From: Sphingomonas sp. BGYR3 | Lineage (GTDB): Bacteria; Pseudomonadota; Alphaproteobacteria; Sphingomonadales; Sphingomonadaceae | NCBI RefSeq assembly: GCF_025153455.1 | Contig: NZ_JANZNT010000001.1 | Location: 1,302,001-1,366,000 of the forward strand | Length of the DNA: 64,000 bases | Direction: 5' to 3' | In this document: one piece after another, positions 9,548 to 18,988 of the stretch | Layout of the letters: each line of letters starts with the position of its first letter | Numbering within the stretch: the stretch's first letter is position 1 | The notes under the pieces: generated by a model | What the model saw: only the letters and a program-made list of their open reading frames with translations | Told to the model about the DNA's origin: nothing | The model's database searches: none | Made by a program: the position numbers and the translations under genes

Positions 9548-11493
9548 ATCTCGACCTGACTGCCCAGCTCGACCACACGATTGGTGGGCAGCCGGAAAAA
9601 CTCCATCGCGCTTTCTGCGTTGCGCAGCATCCACGCGAACAGCTTTTCCCGCCACAGCGCCATGCCGGGATTGGCCGACGGCAGCAGCGTCTGACGCGCC
9701 AGGAAAAAGCTGGTGTCCATCATCTTGAACGCCGAACCGCACTCGCGCACCTGCTTCAGCGCGGCGGGCACGTCCGCCTCCTGCATGAAGCCATAGCGCA
9801 GGACCAGCCGGTGAAACCCCTGACCCAGATCGGTCAGATCGGTGCGCCGGTCATCGGAGATATAGGGTTCGTCCGAAATCTTGACGGTCAGGAGGATGAC
9901 CCGCTCGTGCAGCACCTTGTTGTGCTTGAGGTTGTGGAGCAGCGCGTGCGGCACGCCGTCGGGGGTGGACGTCATGAACACTGCGGTGCCCGGCACCCGC
10001 GCCGCGCTGTTCGCCGCTGACTGAATGAACACCTGAATCGGCATGGCGCTCTGGCGCAACCGGTCGATCATCAGCTTGCGGCCCTTGGCCCAGGTGGTCA
10101 GCAGCGTGAACACGATGAGGCCGACCAGCAGCGGGAACCAGCCGCCATCCGGCACCTTGGTCAGGTTGGCCGCGAAATAGGCGGTGTCGACCAAGAAGAA
10201 CAGCGCCAGCACCCCGCCCGCGACCAGCTTGTTCCACTTCCACAGGCTGAACAGCACGACGACCAGCAGACAGGTGTCGATGAACATCGCCCCGGTCACC
10301 GCAATGCCATAGGCGGCGGCCAGATTGCTCGACGACTGGAACGTCAGCACCAGCAACAGCACCATGACCATCAGCGCCCAGTTGATGACGGGGATATAGA
10401 TCTGGCCCTGCGCACTGGCCGAGGTGTGCGTGATGCGCAGCCGGGGGATGAAGCCCAGCTGGATCGCCTGCTGCGTCAGGCTGAACGCGCCGGAAATCAC
10501 CGCCTGGCTGGCGATGATCGTCGCCATCATCGCCAGGATGACCAGCGGCAGGCGAAAGGGTTCGTCGGCCAGCAGGAAGAACGGGTTCCTGATCGCCTCC
10601 TGCGCCGCGACGGGATCGAGCGACAGGATCATCGCCCCCTGCCCCAGATAATTGAGCATCAGGCCGGGCAGGACAAAGAACATCCACGACACGCGGATCG
10701 GGTTGCGCCCGAAATGACCCATATCGGCATACAGCGCCTCTGCCCCCGTCACCGCCAGCACGACGGAACCCAGCGCCAGAAAGGCAGAGCCGAAATCCCG
10801 CGAAAAAAACTGGACGGCGTACCACGGGTTCAGCGCCATCAGGATCGTGGGATCGGAGGCGATGTGGATGATGCCCAGTACCGACAGGGTGATGAAATAA
10901 AACACCATGATCGGGCCGAACAACGCACCCACCTTGGCCGTGCCGCGCGCCTGAATGGCGAACAGGCCTACCAGGATGCCGACCGAAATCGGCAGAACCC
11001 ACGGGCCGAACCGCGGATCGACGGTGGTCAGACCTTCCGACGCCGACAGCACCGACATCGCCGGGGTAATCATGCTGTCGCCATAGAACAGTGCGGTGGC
11101 GAATACGCCCAGCATCACGATCGGCCCGGTCCACCGCTTGCCGCCGCCCGATTGCCGGTTGATCAGCGCCAGCAGCGCCAGGCTGCCCCCCTCGCCCTTG
11201 TTGTCGGCGCGCATGATGACCGATACATATTTGATGCTGACCACGATCATCATCGACCAGAAGATCAGGCTGAGCACGCCCAGGATGTGCGTCGCGTCCG
11301 GCGTCAGCGGATGATGCCCGGCAAAGGTTTCGCGGAACGCATAAATCGGGCTGGTGCCGATATCGCCAAAGACGATGCCGACCGCCCCCAGGCACAGCTT
11401 CCACAGCGCACCCGACGGATGATGCGCGCCAGCGGCCGCGTCGGACGCATCGCGCGCCGACGGGGCGAGATCGGTCGGAGGTTCCGAGTTCAC
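9544..11493 (-). CDS. kup: Low-affinity potassium transporter Kup (KUP/HAK/KT)
   Basis: A K+/H+ symporter of the inner membrane with about twelve membrane segments and a C-terminal cytoplasmic domain. Signature motifs include [19 protein letters not shown] near the N-terminus and [21 protein letters not shown] and GWFPLLVGL in the membrane part. With the GTG at 11493 it is about 649 residues, against 622 in E. coli. The frame stays open to an ATG at 11676 and another GTG lies at 11511. No strong ribosome site marks any of them; 11493 is chosen because the residues before it look non-coding. Divergent from ald. Confidence 0.92.
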   Translation of the reverse strand: MNSEPPTDLAPSARDASDAAAGAHHPSGALWKLCLGAVGIVFGDIGTSPIYAFRETFAGHHPLTPDATHILGVLSLIFWSMMIVVSIKYVSVIMRADNKGEGGSLALLALINRQSGGGKRWTGPIVMLGVFATALFYGDSMITPAMSVLSASEGLTTVDPRFGPWVLPISVGILVGLFAIQARGTAKVGALFGPIMVFYFITLSVLGIIHIASDPTILMALNPWYAVQFFSRDFGSAFLALGSVVLAVTGAEALYADMGHFGRNPIRVSWMFFVLPGLMLNYLGQGAMILSLDPVAAQEAIRNPFFLLADEPFRLPLVILAMMATIIASQAVISGAFSLTQQAIQLGFIPRLRITHTSASAQGQIYIPVINWALMVMVLLLVLTFQSSSNLAAAYGIAVTGAMFIDTCLLVVVLFSLWKWNKLVAGGVLALFFLVDTAYFAANLTKVPDGGWFPLLVGLIVFTLLTTWAKGRKLMIDRLRQSAMPIQVFIQSAANSAARVPGTAVFMTSTPDGVPHALLHNLKHNKVLHERVILLTVKISDEPYISDDRRTDLTDLGQGFHRLVLRYGFMQEADVPAALKQVRECGSAFKMMDTSFFLARQTLLPSANPGMALWREKLFAWMLRNAESAMEFFRLPTNRVVELGSQVEI

Positions 11494-11756
11494 GGGCGTG
11501 ATGTCCGCCACCAAATGCAAACGGCCAAGTTCATAAGGCCCGCGTTCATGCCCCAAGTGAAGACGCGCGGCGTTAGCATCCGCAGCACCGGGGAACAAGG
11601 GCTCGACTCGGACCCCCGCCGCCTTGGCAACGGATGCAGGGCGCAGGGCGATGTTCAAGATATAATGCAACAGCAACGGCGCAATTATCGAGCGGACCTT
11701 ACGCGGCGCATGGTGCTAAACCGCCACCAACAACCGTTACGGAGAAGGATCGGGCC

Positions 11757-12860
11757 ATGCGCATCGGCGTGCCAAAGGAAATCAAGAACCACGAATATCG
11801 CGTCGGCCTGACCCCGCCCGGCGTGGCGGAGCTGACCGCGCGCGGCCATCAGGTGGTTGTTCAGACGGGCGCGGGCAGCGGCATCGATTTCGCCGACAGC
11901 GATTATCAGGCCGCCGGCGCCACCATCGCCCCCGATGCCGCAGCCGTCTTTGCCGGCAGCGACATGATCGTGAAGGTGAAGGAGCCGCAGCCGTCCGAAA
12001 TCGCGATGCTGGAGGCGCGGCACACGCTGTTCACCTATCTGCACCTGGCCGCCGACAAGCCGCAGGCCGAAGGGCTGATCGCGTCGGGCGCGACCTGCAT
12101 CGCCTATGAAACCGTCACCAGCGCCAACCGCTCCCTCCCGCTGCTCAAGCCGATGAGCGAAGTGGCAGGCCGCATGTCGGTTCAGGTCGGCGCGCATTAT
12201 CTGGAAAAGGAACAGGGCGGTCGCGGCGTCCTGCTGGGCGGGGTGCCCGGCGTCGCTCCGGCGCGCGTGGCGATCCTTGGCGGCGGCGTTTCCGGCATCA
12301 ACGCGGCCCAGATGGCGACGGGCCTGCGCGCCGATGTCACAATCTATGACATCAACAATGACCGGCTGGCCGAACTGGACATGCATTTCGGCAGCCAGAT
12401 CAAGACAGCCTATGCCAGCAAGGCGGCGATCGCCGCGGCGGTCAAGAACGCGCATCTGGTGATCGGCGCTGTCCTGGTTCCGGGCGCGGCCGCCCCGAAA
12501 CTGGTGACGCGCGAGATGCTGAAGACGATGAAGCGCGGCAGCGTGCTGGTCGACATCGCGATCGATCAGGGCGGCTGTTTCGAAACCTCGCGCGCGACGA
12601 CGCATGACGATCCGGTGTTCGAAGTGGACGGCGTCATCCATTATTGCGTCGCCAATATGCCGGGCGCGGTGGCGCGCACCAGCACCTTTGCGCTCAACAA
12701 CGCCACCCTGCCGTTCGTCCTGAAACTGGCCGATCATGGGGCAGAGGCCGCGATGCGCGCCGATCCGCATCTGGCGGCGGGGCTGAACGTGTCCGGCGGC
12801 CGCATCCGGCATCAGGCGGTGGCCGATGCGCTGGACCTGCCGTTCGAAGCCTGGGCCTAA
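11757..12860 (+). CDS. ald: Alanine dehydrogenase
   Basis: A 367-residue NAD-dependent enzyme that interconverts L-alanine and pyruvate plus ammonia, used for alanine catabolism or ammonium assimilation. The start [20 protein letters not shown] is the family N-terminus and is preceded by GGAGAAGGA. Visible functional residues are the substrate-binding Lys in VKVKEPQ, the catalytic His in TYLHLAAD, the Rossmann loop [15 protein letters not shown] and the catalytic Asp in DIAIDQGG. It stands alone, divergent from kup across about 260 bp and convergent with the ccm operon. No Lrp-type regulator is adjacent. Confidence 0.95.
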   Translation: MRIGVPKEIKNHEYRVGLTPPGVAELTARGHQVVVQTGAGSGIDFADSDYQAAGATIAPDAAAVFAGSDMIVKVKEPQPSEIAMLEARHTLFTYLHLAADKPQAEGLIASGATCIAYETVTSANRSLPLLKPMSEVAGRMSVQVGAHYLEKEQGGRGVLLGGVPGVAPARVAILGGGVSGINAAQMATGLRADVTIYDINNDRLAELDMHFGSQIKTAYASKAAIAAAVKNAHLVIGAVLVPGAAAPKLVTREMLKTMKRGSVLVDIAIDQGGCFETSRATTHDDPVFEVDGVIHYCVANMPGAVARTSTFALNNATLPFVLKLADHGAEAAMRADPHLAAGLNVSGGRIRHQAVADALDLPFEAWA

Positions 12861-12866
12861 TCCCGG

Positions 12867-13523
12867 TCAGCGGCGGGGGGCGGTCGCGCCTTCCGCCCCG
12901 GGCTGGCTGGCCAGCACACCGTCCAGCAGCACCAGCCGGGTCATGATCGACTGGCTGGCATCACTGCCCGGCCGCGCCAGCCGGGCCGCACGCGCCCATG
13001 CCCCCCGCGCCCGCACAAAATCGCCCGCGCGGACATGGGCCAGGCCCAGATAGAACCACACGCCCGGCTGGTCCGGGCCAAGCTGCACCGCACGGGCAAA
13101 GGCGCGGCGCGCCGGCGGGGACAGCGCGTTGCCGTCATGCTCCTGCAACGCGAGGCCAAGCCCGGCCCACAGCGCGGGATCGCGCGGCGATTGCTGCAAT
13201 CCGCTCAGCAGCACCTTGGCCGCCGCCTCGGTCTTGCCGGTCCGCAGCATGGCGTCGGATGCGATGAAATACTGGTCGGAAAACACGAACTGCCCGAACA
13301 TCGACCGCCGCAGCGCCAGCTGGCCGGGGTCCATCGGGCGGGTCGCCCGCTGTGCCTCGGTCGGACTGCCGGTCAGCGACGGCCGCCCCTGCAGCGCATA
13401 TCCCGCCGCGCCCAGCATCAGCGCCGCCAGCGCCAGCCGCAGCACGCCGCCGGACACGCGCGCGCGCCACAGGACAAGCGCGGCGACGACCAGCAGGGCC
13501 GTCAGGATCACCCAGCCCATCAT
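12867..13523 (-). CDS. CcmI/CycH-like TPR membrane protein of cytochrome c maturation
   Basis: A 218-residue protein beginning MMGWVILTALLVV, with two N-terminal hydrophobic segments (about 2-17 and 30-47) followed by a periplasmic domain with tetratricopeptide-like helices (roughly 85-190, including DPALWAGLGLALQEHDGNALS). CcmI/CycH proteins hold apocytochrome c for the haem ligation complex, usually next to CcmH and CcmF. It is the last gene of the ccm operon and its ATG overlaps the ccmH stop by 4 bases. It is shorter than classical CcmI of other Alphaproteobacteria (about 360-410 residues), so a reduced form is likely. A second ATG lies at the next codon. Confidence 0.8.
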   Translation of the reverse strand: MMGWVILTALLVVAALVLWRARVSGGVLRLALAALMLGAAGYALQGRPSLTGSPTEAQRATRPMDPGQLALRRSMFGQFVFSDQYFIASDAMLRTGKTEAAAKVLLSGLQQSPRDPALWAGLGLALQEHDGNALSPPARRAFARAVQLGPDQPGVWFYLGLAHVRAGDFVRARGAWARAARLARPGSDASQSIMTRLVLLDGVLASQPGAEGATAPRR

Positions 13524-13939
13524 GCGCGCTTCTTCCTGCGAAAACTGGTCGCTGCCACGATCACGCCGATGATCAGCATGACGATGGGCGCGATCCACAG
13601 CGGCGCGGTCGCCGCGCTGATCGGCGGATCATAGCTGACATAATCGCCATAGCGTTCGATCAGCCAGTCGCGCACCTGTTCCGCACTGTCGCCCGCCGCA
13701 ATCCGCTGCCGCACCAGCGCGCGCATATCGCCGGCCATGTCGGCATCGCTGTCCGCGATCGACTGGCCCTGGCACACCAGACAGCGCAGCGTGTTCATCA
13801 GCGCCTTTGCCTCGGCCTCCTTGGCGGGATCGGACAGCTGGGTATTGGCCATGCGCGCCTGTGGCATGTCCGACTGGGCGGCAAGCGGCGCGGCGATCAG
13901 CGCACCCGCCAGAGCGATGGCAACCCTCATCCCCCTCAT
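13520..13939 (-). CDS. ccmH: Cytochrome c maturation protein CcmH
   Basis: A 139-residue periplasmic thiol oxidoreductase that keeps the CXXCH motif of apocytochrome c reduced for haem attachment. It has a signal peptide (to about residue 22), the family motif LRCLVCQGQSIADSDADMA with the active pair C53-x2-C56, and one C-terminal membrane helix (about 111-131). The start ATG overlaps the dsbE stop by 4 bases; a second ATG three codons later is possible. Its stop overlaps the next gene. This is the short (CcmL/N-terminal) form with the TPR part encoded separately downstream. Confidence 0.95.
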   Translation of the reverse strand: MRGMRVAIALAGALIAAPLAAQSDMPQARMANTQLSDPAKEAEAKALMNTLRCLVCQGQSIADSDADMAGDMRALVRQRIAAGDSAEQVRDWLIERYGDYVSYDPPISAATAPLWIAPIVMLIIGVIVAATSFRRKKRA

Positions 13940-14454
13940 CGTGCGGCCTCCAGCGCGGCGATCAGCTTCGGCACATCCTCGTCGCGGATCGGCCCGATAT
14001 GCTGGGCACGGATGACGCCGCCTGCATCGACGACAAAGGTTTCGGGAACGCCCGCCGATCCCAGCGACAGCTGAAACCGGCTTTCCCGGTCGTCCCCGAT
14101 CGCGCGATAGGGGTCGCCATAATCGCTCAGAAACTGGGTGGCGGCGGGCGCGGTGTCGCGGATGGCGACCGCATCGATCGTCACGCCGCGCTGCTTCAGC
14201 GCCATCAGCTGCGGGGCCTCTGCGGCACAGGGGACGCACCAGCTGGCAAAGACGTTGATCAGCCGAGGCCCGGACAGCGGCTTGTCCAGCCCCGGCTTGC
14301 CCGCGATCAGCGCCGGCAGCGCCAGCGCCGGAACCGGCTTGCCGACCAGTTTGGACGCCACGATCGACTGCGGAACGCGCTGCAACCCGGCAACGAACAG
14401 CACGACCAGCGCGGCAAAGGCGATCAGCGGCGCCCAGATCAGCCAGCGGTTCAT
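13936..14454 (-). CDS. dsbE: Thiol:disulfide interchange protein DsbE/CcmG
   Basis: A 172-residue membrane-anchored thioredoxin-like protein that passes reducing power to CcmH and apocytochrome c in the periplasm. One N-terminal helix (about 4-22) is followed by a thioredoxin fold with active site WCVPC (C73-x2-C76) and the cis-Pro region SAGVPETFVVD. Position within the ccm operon, coupled to ccmF upstream and ccmH downstream by 4-base overlaps, supports the CcmG role over a general DsbE. Confidence 0.95.
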   Translation of the reverse strand: MNRWLIWAPLIAFAALVVLFVAGLQRVPQSIVASKLVGKPVPALALPALIAGKPGLDKPLSGPRLINVFASWCVPCAAEAPQLMALKQRGVTIDAVAIRDTAPAATQFLSDYGDPYRAIGDDRESRFQLSLGSAGVPETFVVDAGGVIRAQHIGPIRDEDVPKLIAALEAAR

Positions 14455-16406
14455 GCCATCGCCTCACGCGCACGGCGGGCCAGCCATTGCCGGCGTTCGC
14501 GCCACACCCGGCCGAGCAGCGCCAGCGCTCCGCCAAAGGCGATCATGCCGCCGCCGAACCAGATCAGCGTGACCCAGGGTTTCCACCACAGCCGGATCTG
14601 CGCCCGGCCCGATCCATCATCCTTGCCGATCACGGCATAAAGCTGTCCGTCGGTCAGGGTGCTGATCGCCGCCTCGGCCGTTTCGGTCGGCGGGGAGGCA
14701 AAGAACCGCTGCTGCGGGCGCAGAATGAACGGCTTGCCCGCCTCGCCCCGCTGGATGGTCAGCTTGGCCTCGATGGCGGACCAGTTGCGGCCCACCACCG
14801 GCTGGATGCCGTCAAAGGTCACGCTGAACGGCCCCACGGAAATCCGCTCCCCCGGCGCTGCTGCAACCAGCTTTTCCTGCGTGAACGCGCCTTCGCTGGC
14901 CATGCCGGCCACGCTGACGGCAACGCCCAGATGCGCGATCGCCATGCCGACCGTCGCCATCGGCAGACGCCGCCAGTTGGACACGATCAGCGGCTGGACG
15001 CTGCCCACCGCCAGCCCCGCGGCCAGCGCAAGGCCCGCAATCGCCGCCCAGCCCGCGCCCGGCGCCATCAGCCATGTCGCCGCCGCCGTGACACAGATCG
15101 CCAGCACCGGCGCGAACAGCTTGCGCGTCACCCGCGCCTGATCGTCGCTGCGCCAGCGCAGCATCGGCCCGATCGCCATGCCCGCCATCAGCACCAGCGC
15201 GATAGGCGCCGTCGATTTGTTGAAAAAGGGCGGGCCAACCGACAGCTGCTGGCCCATCGCTGCCGCAGCAATCGGATACAGCGTGCCGATCAGCACGATG
15301 CCCAGGATCACGCTGAGCAACAGGTTGTTCAACACCAGCCCGCCTTCGCGGCTGAGCAATTCGAACGTCGCACCCTGCCGCACCGTCCCGATGCGCAGCG
15401 CGAACAGCGCCAGCGCACCGCCGATATAGAGGCCCAGCAGCACCAGGATGAACGTGCCCCGCTCAGGATCGACGGCAAAGGCATGGACGCTGGTCAGGAT
15501 GCCCGACCGCACCAGGAACGTGCCAAGCATCGACATGGAAAAGGCGATGACTGCCAGCATCACCGTCCATGACCTAAGACCGTCCCGCGCCGCCAGCACA
15601 TTGACCGAATGCAGCAGCGCCGTCGCCGCAAGCCACGGCATCAGCGAGGCATTCTCCACCGGGTCCCAGAACCACCAGCCGCCCCAGCCCAGCTCGTAAT
15701 AGGCCCAATAGCTGCCCGCCGTGATGCCCAGCGTCAGGAAAATCCACGCGATCAGGATCCAGGGCCGCATCGCGCGGGCAAAGGCCGGCCCGACATCCCG
15801 GACGACCAGCGCGCCGATGGCAAAGGAAAAGGCGACCGACAGGCCGACATAACCGATGTACAGGGTGGGCGGGTGAAAGGCGAGGCCGGGGTCCTGCAAC
15901 AGCGGGTTCAGGCCCAGCCCCTCCGGCGCGGCGGGGTTCATCCGGGCAAAGGCGTTGGAGGCGAACAGGATAAAGGCATAAAAGCCAAGCGCGATGGCCG
16001 CCTGCGCACCCAGCGTCGCGGTCAGCATCGGCTTGCTCAACCGCCGCTCGATGATCGCGATCGCGCCGCCGGCCACCGCCAGCACGGTCACCCACAGGAG
16101 CATCGACCCTTCGTGATTGCCCCATGCGCCGGCGATCTTGTACAGCATCGGCTTGGCCGTATGGCTGTTTTCCGCCACGATCAGCACCGACAGGTCGGTG
16201 ACCGCGAACAGCCAGATCAGCGCACCGAAACTGATCGCGGCCAGCACGCCCTGAACCACCGCGACGGGGCGGACGGCTGCGTGAAACTGATCCGCCACCA
16301 CCGTGCTGCGTCCGTCCAGGCGGATGCCCGCCACTGCGGCGCACAGCTGAAACAGCGCCATTGCCGCCGCCAGCCACAGCGCGGCCAGACCCAGTTCTGC
16401 GATCAT
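14451..16406 (-). CDS. ccmF: Haem lyase subunit CcmF
   Basis: A 651-residue polytopic inner-membrane protein, the core of the haem ligase that attaches haem to the CXXCH motif of apocytochromes c. The tryptophan-rich WWD domain is present as WGGWWFWDPVENASLMPW near residue 235, together with the conserved GSHEGS-like region in GNHEGSMLLWV. About 15 membrane segments and a periplasmic domain near the C-terminus (about 515-610) match the family. It overlaps ccmE upstream and dsbE downstream by 4 bases each. Confidence 0.96.
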   Translation of the reverse strand: MIAELGLAALWLAAAMALFQLCAAVAGIRLDGRSTVVADQFHAAVRPVAVVQGVLAAISFGALIWLFAVTDLSVLIVAENSHTAKPMLYKIAGAWGNHEGSMLLWVTVLAVAGGAIAIIERRLSKPMLTATLGAQAAIALGFYAFILFASNAFARMNPAAPEGLGLNPLLQDPGLAFHPPTLYIGYVGLSVAFSFAIGALVVRDVGPAFARAMRPWILIAWIFLTLGITAGSYWAYYELGWGGWWFWDPVENASLMPWLAATALLHSVNVLAARDGLRSWTVMLAVIAFSMSMLGTFLVRSGILTSVHAFAVDPERGTFILVLLGLYIGGALALFALRIGTVRQGATFELLSREGGLVLNNLLLSVILGIVLIGTLYPIAAAAMGQQLSVGPPFFNKSTAPIALVLMAGMAIGPMLRWRSDDQARVTRKLFAPVLAICVTAAATWLMAPGAGWAAIAGLALAAGLAVGSVQPLIVSNWRRLPMATVGMAIAHLGVAVSVAGMASEGAFTQEKLVAAAPGERISVGPFSVTFDGIQPVVGRNWSAIEAKLTIQRGEAGKPFILRPQQRFFASPPTETAEAAISTLTDGQLYAVIGKDDGSGRAQIRLWWKPWVTLIWFGGGMIAFGGALALLGRVWRERRQWLARRAREAMA

Positions 16407-16837
16407 TGGGCGATGGTATCCTGCGGCTTCATCCGGCTCGCCATTTCGGGCGGCATGTACCGCTCGTCATGCTTGGCCAGCAGGTTGGTGGCGCGGAAAC
16501 TGCCCTGGCCGGTAAAGCTGCCTTCGGCCACCACGCCCGATCCTTCCTTGAACAGGTCGGGGGCGATGCCGCTGAACGTCACGGGCACCCGCGCCTTGCC
16601 GTCGGTGACGGTAAAGCGGATCGACACGCCATCGGGCTGACGCTGGATCGACCCTGCCTCCACCATGCCGCCCAGCCGCACGGCGCGGCCCGGCTCTGGC
16701 GGGTTGGCGACTGCATCGGCGGGGGCATAAAAGAACGCGGCCTGATCCTGCAGGCCGGACAGCGCCAGCGCGCTTGCCCCCATCAGGGCGACGATGGCCA
16801 GCCCGGCCAGGGCCAGCCGCTGATGCTTTGCCTTCAT
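16403..16837 (-). CDS. ccmE: Periplasmic haem chaperone CcmE
   Basis: A 144-residue protein that binds haem covalently and carries it from CcmC to CcmF. It has an N-terminal anchor (about 8-28), an OB-fold domain, and the haem-attachment motif LLAKHDERYMPPE with H123 as the covalent ligand and Y127 as the axial ligand. It overlaps ccmD and ccmF by 4 bases at either end. Confidence 0.96.
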   Translation of the reverse strand: MKAKHQRLALAGLAIVALMGASALALSGLQDQAAFFYAPADAVANPPEPGRAVRLGGMVEAGSIQRQPDGVSIRFTVTDGKARVPVTFSGIAPDLFKEGSGVVAEGSFTGQGSFRATNLLAKHDERYMPPEMASRMKPQDTIAQ

Positions 16838-16965
16838 CGCCGGTCCTTCATTGCATCCGATGCCCGCTCGGCCCGGCGCATCGCGCGCCAGCTGGCCAGC
16901 GACAGGGCAACGACGCCCAGCATCACCACGCCATAGGCGGCGATCACGAATGGCCAGGGGTTCAT
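16834..16965 (-). CDS. ccmD: Haem exporter protein CcmD
   Basis: A 43-residue single-helix membrane protein (MNPWPFVIAAYGVVMLGV, then a basic tail SWRAMRRAERASDAMKDRR). CcmD supports release of haem-loaded CcmE from the CcmABC complex. The gene is identified by position between ccmC and ccmE, size, the N-out helix and the positively charged C-terminus. The start ATG at 16965 overlaps the ccmC stop by 4 bases; longer readings of this frame inside ccmC are shadows. Confidence 0.9.
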   Translation of the reverse strand: MNPWPFVIAAYGVVMLGVVALSLASWRAMRRAERASDAMKDRR

Positions 16966-17678
16966 GCCGCCGCCATCCGCCGCATCCGCGCCTCGACCCG
17001 CGCCTCGGCCAGATAGGCCCGCATCCGGATCAGCACGATCGCGCCGAACCAGAGCGAAAAGCCCAGAACGGTCAGCCACAGCGGCCATAACAGGCTGTCG
17101 TCGATGCTGTTGCGGGTCAGCGTGATGCTGGCCGGCTGATGCAGCGTGTTCCACCAGGTGACGGAATATTTGATGACCGGCAGCAACACGGTCCCCGCCA
17201 CGCCGAACAGGGCGGGGATGCGCCCATCGCCGCCGCGCTCGGCATCGCCGCGTTCCAGCGCGATCCAGCCCAGATAGACAAAGAACAGGATCAGCATGCT
17301 GGTCAGCCGCCCGTCCCATTCCCACCACGTGCCCCAGGTCGGCCGACCCCAGATCGAGCCGGTGATCAGGCACAATGCAGCGAACAGCGCACCGGGCGCG
17401 GCAACCGCCCGCGCCGACAGCGCGGCCAGCGGATGCCGCCAGATCAGATAGCACAGGCTGGACACCGCAATGCCCGTCCATCCACCCATGCCCAGCCACG
17501 CGGCGGGCACATGGATGTACAGGATGCGGACGCTATCCCCCTGCAGGTAATCGGGCGGCGTCACGAACAGCCCGGCCCCGGCCCCGACCAGAATCAGCGC
17601 AAGACCCAGCCAGAACAGCACCGGCGTCAACGGCCGGGCGATACGCAGGAAACGGGCTGGATTGGCTAGGGCGTGCAT
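16962..17678 (-). CDS. ccmC: Haem ABC transporter permease CcmC
   Basis: A 238-residue protein with six membrane helices and the WWD haem-binding loop WGTWWEWDGRLTSMLI at about 120-135. Conserved histidines lie in YIHVPAAW and WWNTLHQPAS. CcmC loads haem onto CcmE. It is the first gene of the operon here; ccmA and ccmB, which usually precede it, are not in this window, so they must be encoded elsewhere. Confidence 0.96.
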   Translation of the reverse strand: MHALANPARFLRIARPLTPVLFWLGLALILVGAGAGLFVTPPDYLQGDSVRILYIHVPAAWLGMGGWTGIAVSSLCYLIWRHPLAALSARAVAAPGALFAALCLITGSIWGRPTWGTWWEWDGRLTSMLILFFVYLGWIALERGDAERGGDGRIPALFGVAGTVLLPVIKYSVTWWNTLHQPASITLTRNSIDDSLLWPLWLTVLGFSLWFGAIVLIRMRAYLAEARVEARMRRMAAA

Positions 17679-17762
17679 GGCGTTATCCGTCCACTACACA
17701 CAATATGCGGGCCATGCCACACCGGCTTTGGGCCGTGGGGCAATAGCCCCGCTCGATTGCGG

Positions 17763-18812
17763 TCAGCCGCGCCCGATCAGCCGGCGGGCAATGGCATCGG
17801 CCACTTCCGCCTCGGGCTGGCCGGTGCGGGCGCTTTCGTCCCACACCTCGATCAGCCGTTCCGGAATGCGCGTCACGCGGGCATCCACCTCGGCCCGGTC
17901 GCCCTGCCCCAGATATTCCAGCGCGACGTTGATGATGCCGCCGGCGTTGATGACATAATCCGGCGCATACAGGATGCCGCGCGCGTGCAGCCGGGCGCCG
18001 TCGGCGCGGGTCGCCAGCTGGTTGTTCGCACCGCCCGCCACCGCCTTGCACTTCAGCGCCGCGATGCTCGCCTCGGTCAGCACCGCGCCCAGCGCGTTGG
18101 GGCTGACGATTTCGGCCTCTTCGGCCAGGATCGCGTCGGTCGGCACGGTCCGCGCGCCCAGTTCGGCGGCCAGCGCCTCGGCCCGGCGCGAATCGACATC
18201 GGCCAGGATCAGGTCCGCGCCATCGGCCGCCAGCTTGCGCGCCACGCCGCCGCCAACGCTGCCCACGCCCTGAATGGCGACGCGAACGCCATGCATGTCG
18301 TCGGTGCCCAGCGCCCGGCGTGCGGCCGCGCGAATGCCCAGATAGACGCCATGCGCCGTGGTCGGCCCAGGATTGCCGCCCGCCGCGCCGCTGCCCACCG
18401 GCAGGCCGCTGACATGGCGGGTTTCGGCGGCGATCGCCTGCATGTCCGCCTCGCTCATGCCGACATCCTCGGCAGTGATATACCGGCCGCCCAGCGATTC
18501 GATCGCACGGCCGAATGCCGCCAGCAGCTCCGGCGACTTGGCGCGCTCGGCATTGGCCAGGATCACGCCCTTGCCCCCGCCCATCGGCAGTCCGGCCATG
18601 GCGTTCTTGTAACTCATGCCGCGCGACAGGCGCAGCGCGTCGGTGATGGCCGCGCCGTGATCGGCATAATGCCAGAATCGGACACCGCCCGCCGCCGGGC
18701 CCAGCGCCGTGGAATGCACCGCAATGACCGCCGTCAGGCCGCTTTCCCGGTCAGTGACCAGGTGGACGCCTTCATGGTCGTCGAAATCGGGAAATCCCCA
18801 ATCGGTGGGCAT
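17763..18812 (-). CDS. Leucine/phenylalanine/valine-type amino acid dehydrogenase
   Basis: A 349-residue NAD-dependent dehydrogenase of the Glu/Leu/Phe/Val family, which oxidatively deaminates branched-chain or aromatic amino acids to 2-oxo acids and ammonia. The substrate loop with catalytic Lys reads GLPMGGGKGVILAN (near residue 77), the catalytic Asp lies in YITAEDVGMS, and the NAD-binding Rossmann loop is IQGVGSVGGGVA. NNQLA and PDYVINAGGII are typical of leucine dehydrogenase, so leucine or valine is the likeliest substrate, but this cannot be proved by eye. Single-gene unit between tRNA-His and the ccm operon. Confidence 0.9.
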   Translation of the reverse strand: MPTDWGFPDFDDHEGVHLVTDRESGLTAVIAVHSTALGPAAGGVRFWHYADHGAAITDALRLSRGMSYKNAMAGLPMGGGKGVILANAERAKSPELLAAFGRAIESLGGRYITAEDVGMSEADMQAIAAETRHVSGLPVGSGAAGGNPGPTTAHGVYLGIRAAARRALGTDDMHGVRVAIQGVGSVGGGVARKLAADGADLILADVDSRRAEALAAELGARTVPTDAILAEEAEIVSPNALGAVLTEASIAALKCKAVAGGANNQLATRADGARLHARGILYAPDYVINAGGIINVALEYLGQGDRAEVDARVTRIPERLIEVWDESARTGQPEAEVADAIARRLIGRG

Positions 18813-18864
18813 GGTTCCATCTCTTCGGGCAAAGGGCGGTGGGCGGATCCGCCATCAGGAGCAA

Positions 18865-18942
18865 TGGGGCGACCGACGGGACTTGAACCCGCAACTTCCG
18901 GCATCACAAGCCGGCGCTCTAACCAATTGAACTACGGTCGCC
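18865..18942 (-). tRNA. tRNA-His(GTG)
   Basis: The minus strand gives a complete cloverleaf with anticodon loop TTGTGAT (anticodon GTG), anticodon stem CCGGC/GCCGG, T-loop TTCAAGT and encoded CCA. An extra 5' G (G-1, position 18942) pairs with C73 (position 18868) outside the 7-bp acceptor stem GCGACCG/CGGTCGC, the classical bacterial histidine identity element. Confidence 0.95.
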
Positions 18943-18988
18943 GCGAAGCCGCGCGCTTAGCGGCTCTTGCCCGCGCTGGTCAAGCATA

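Noticed and set aside
11494..11756. Riboswitch or extended N-terminus of kup in the kup-ald gap
   Set aside because: The frame is open to 11676 but the added residues do not resemble Kup proteins, and no recognisable aptamer structure is evident; a TATAAT at about 11662 lacks a -35 partner at normal spacing.
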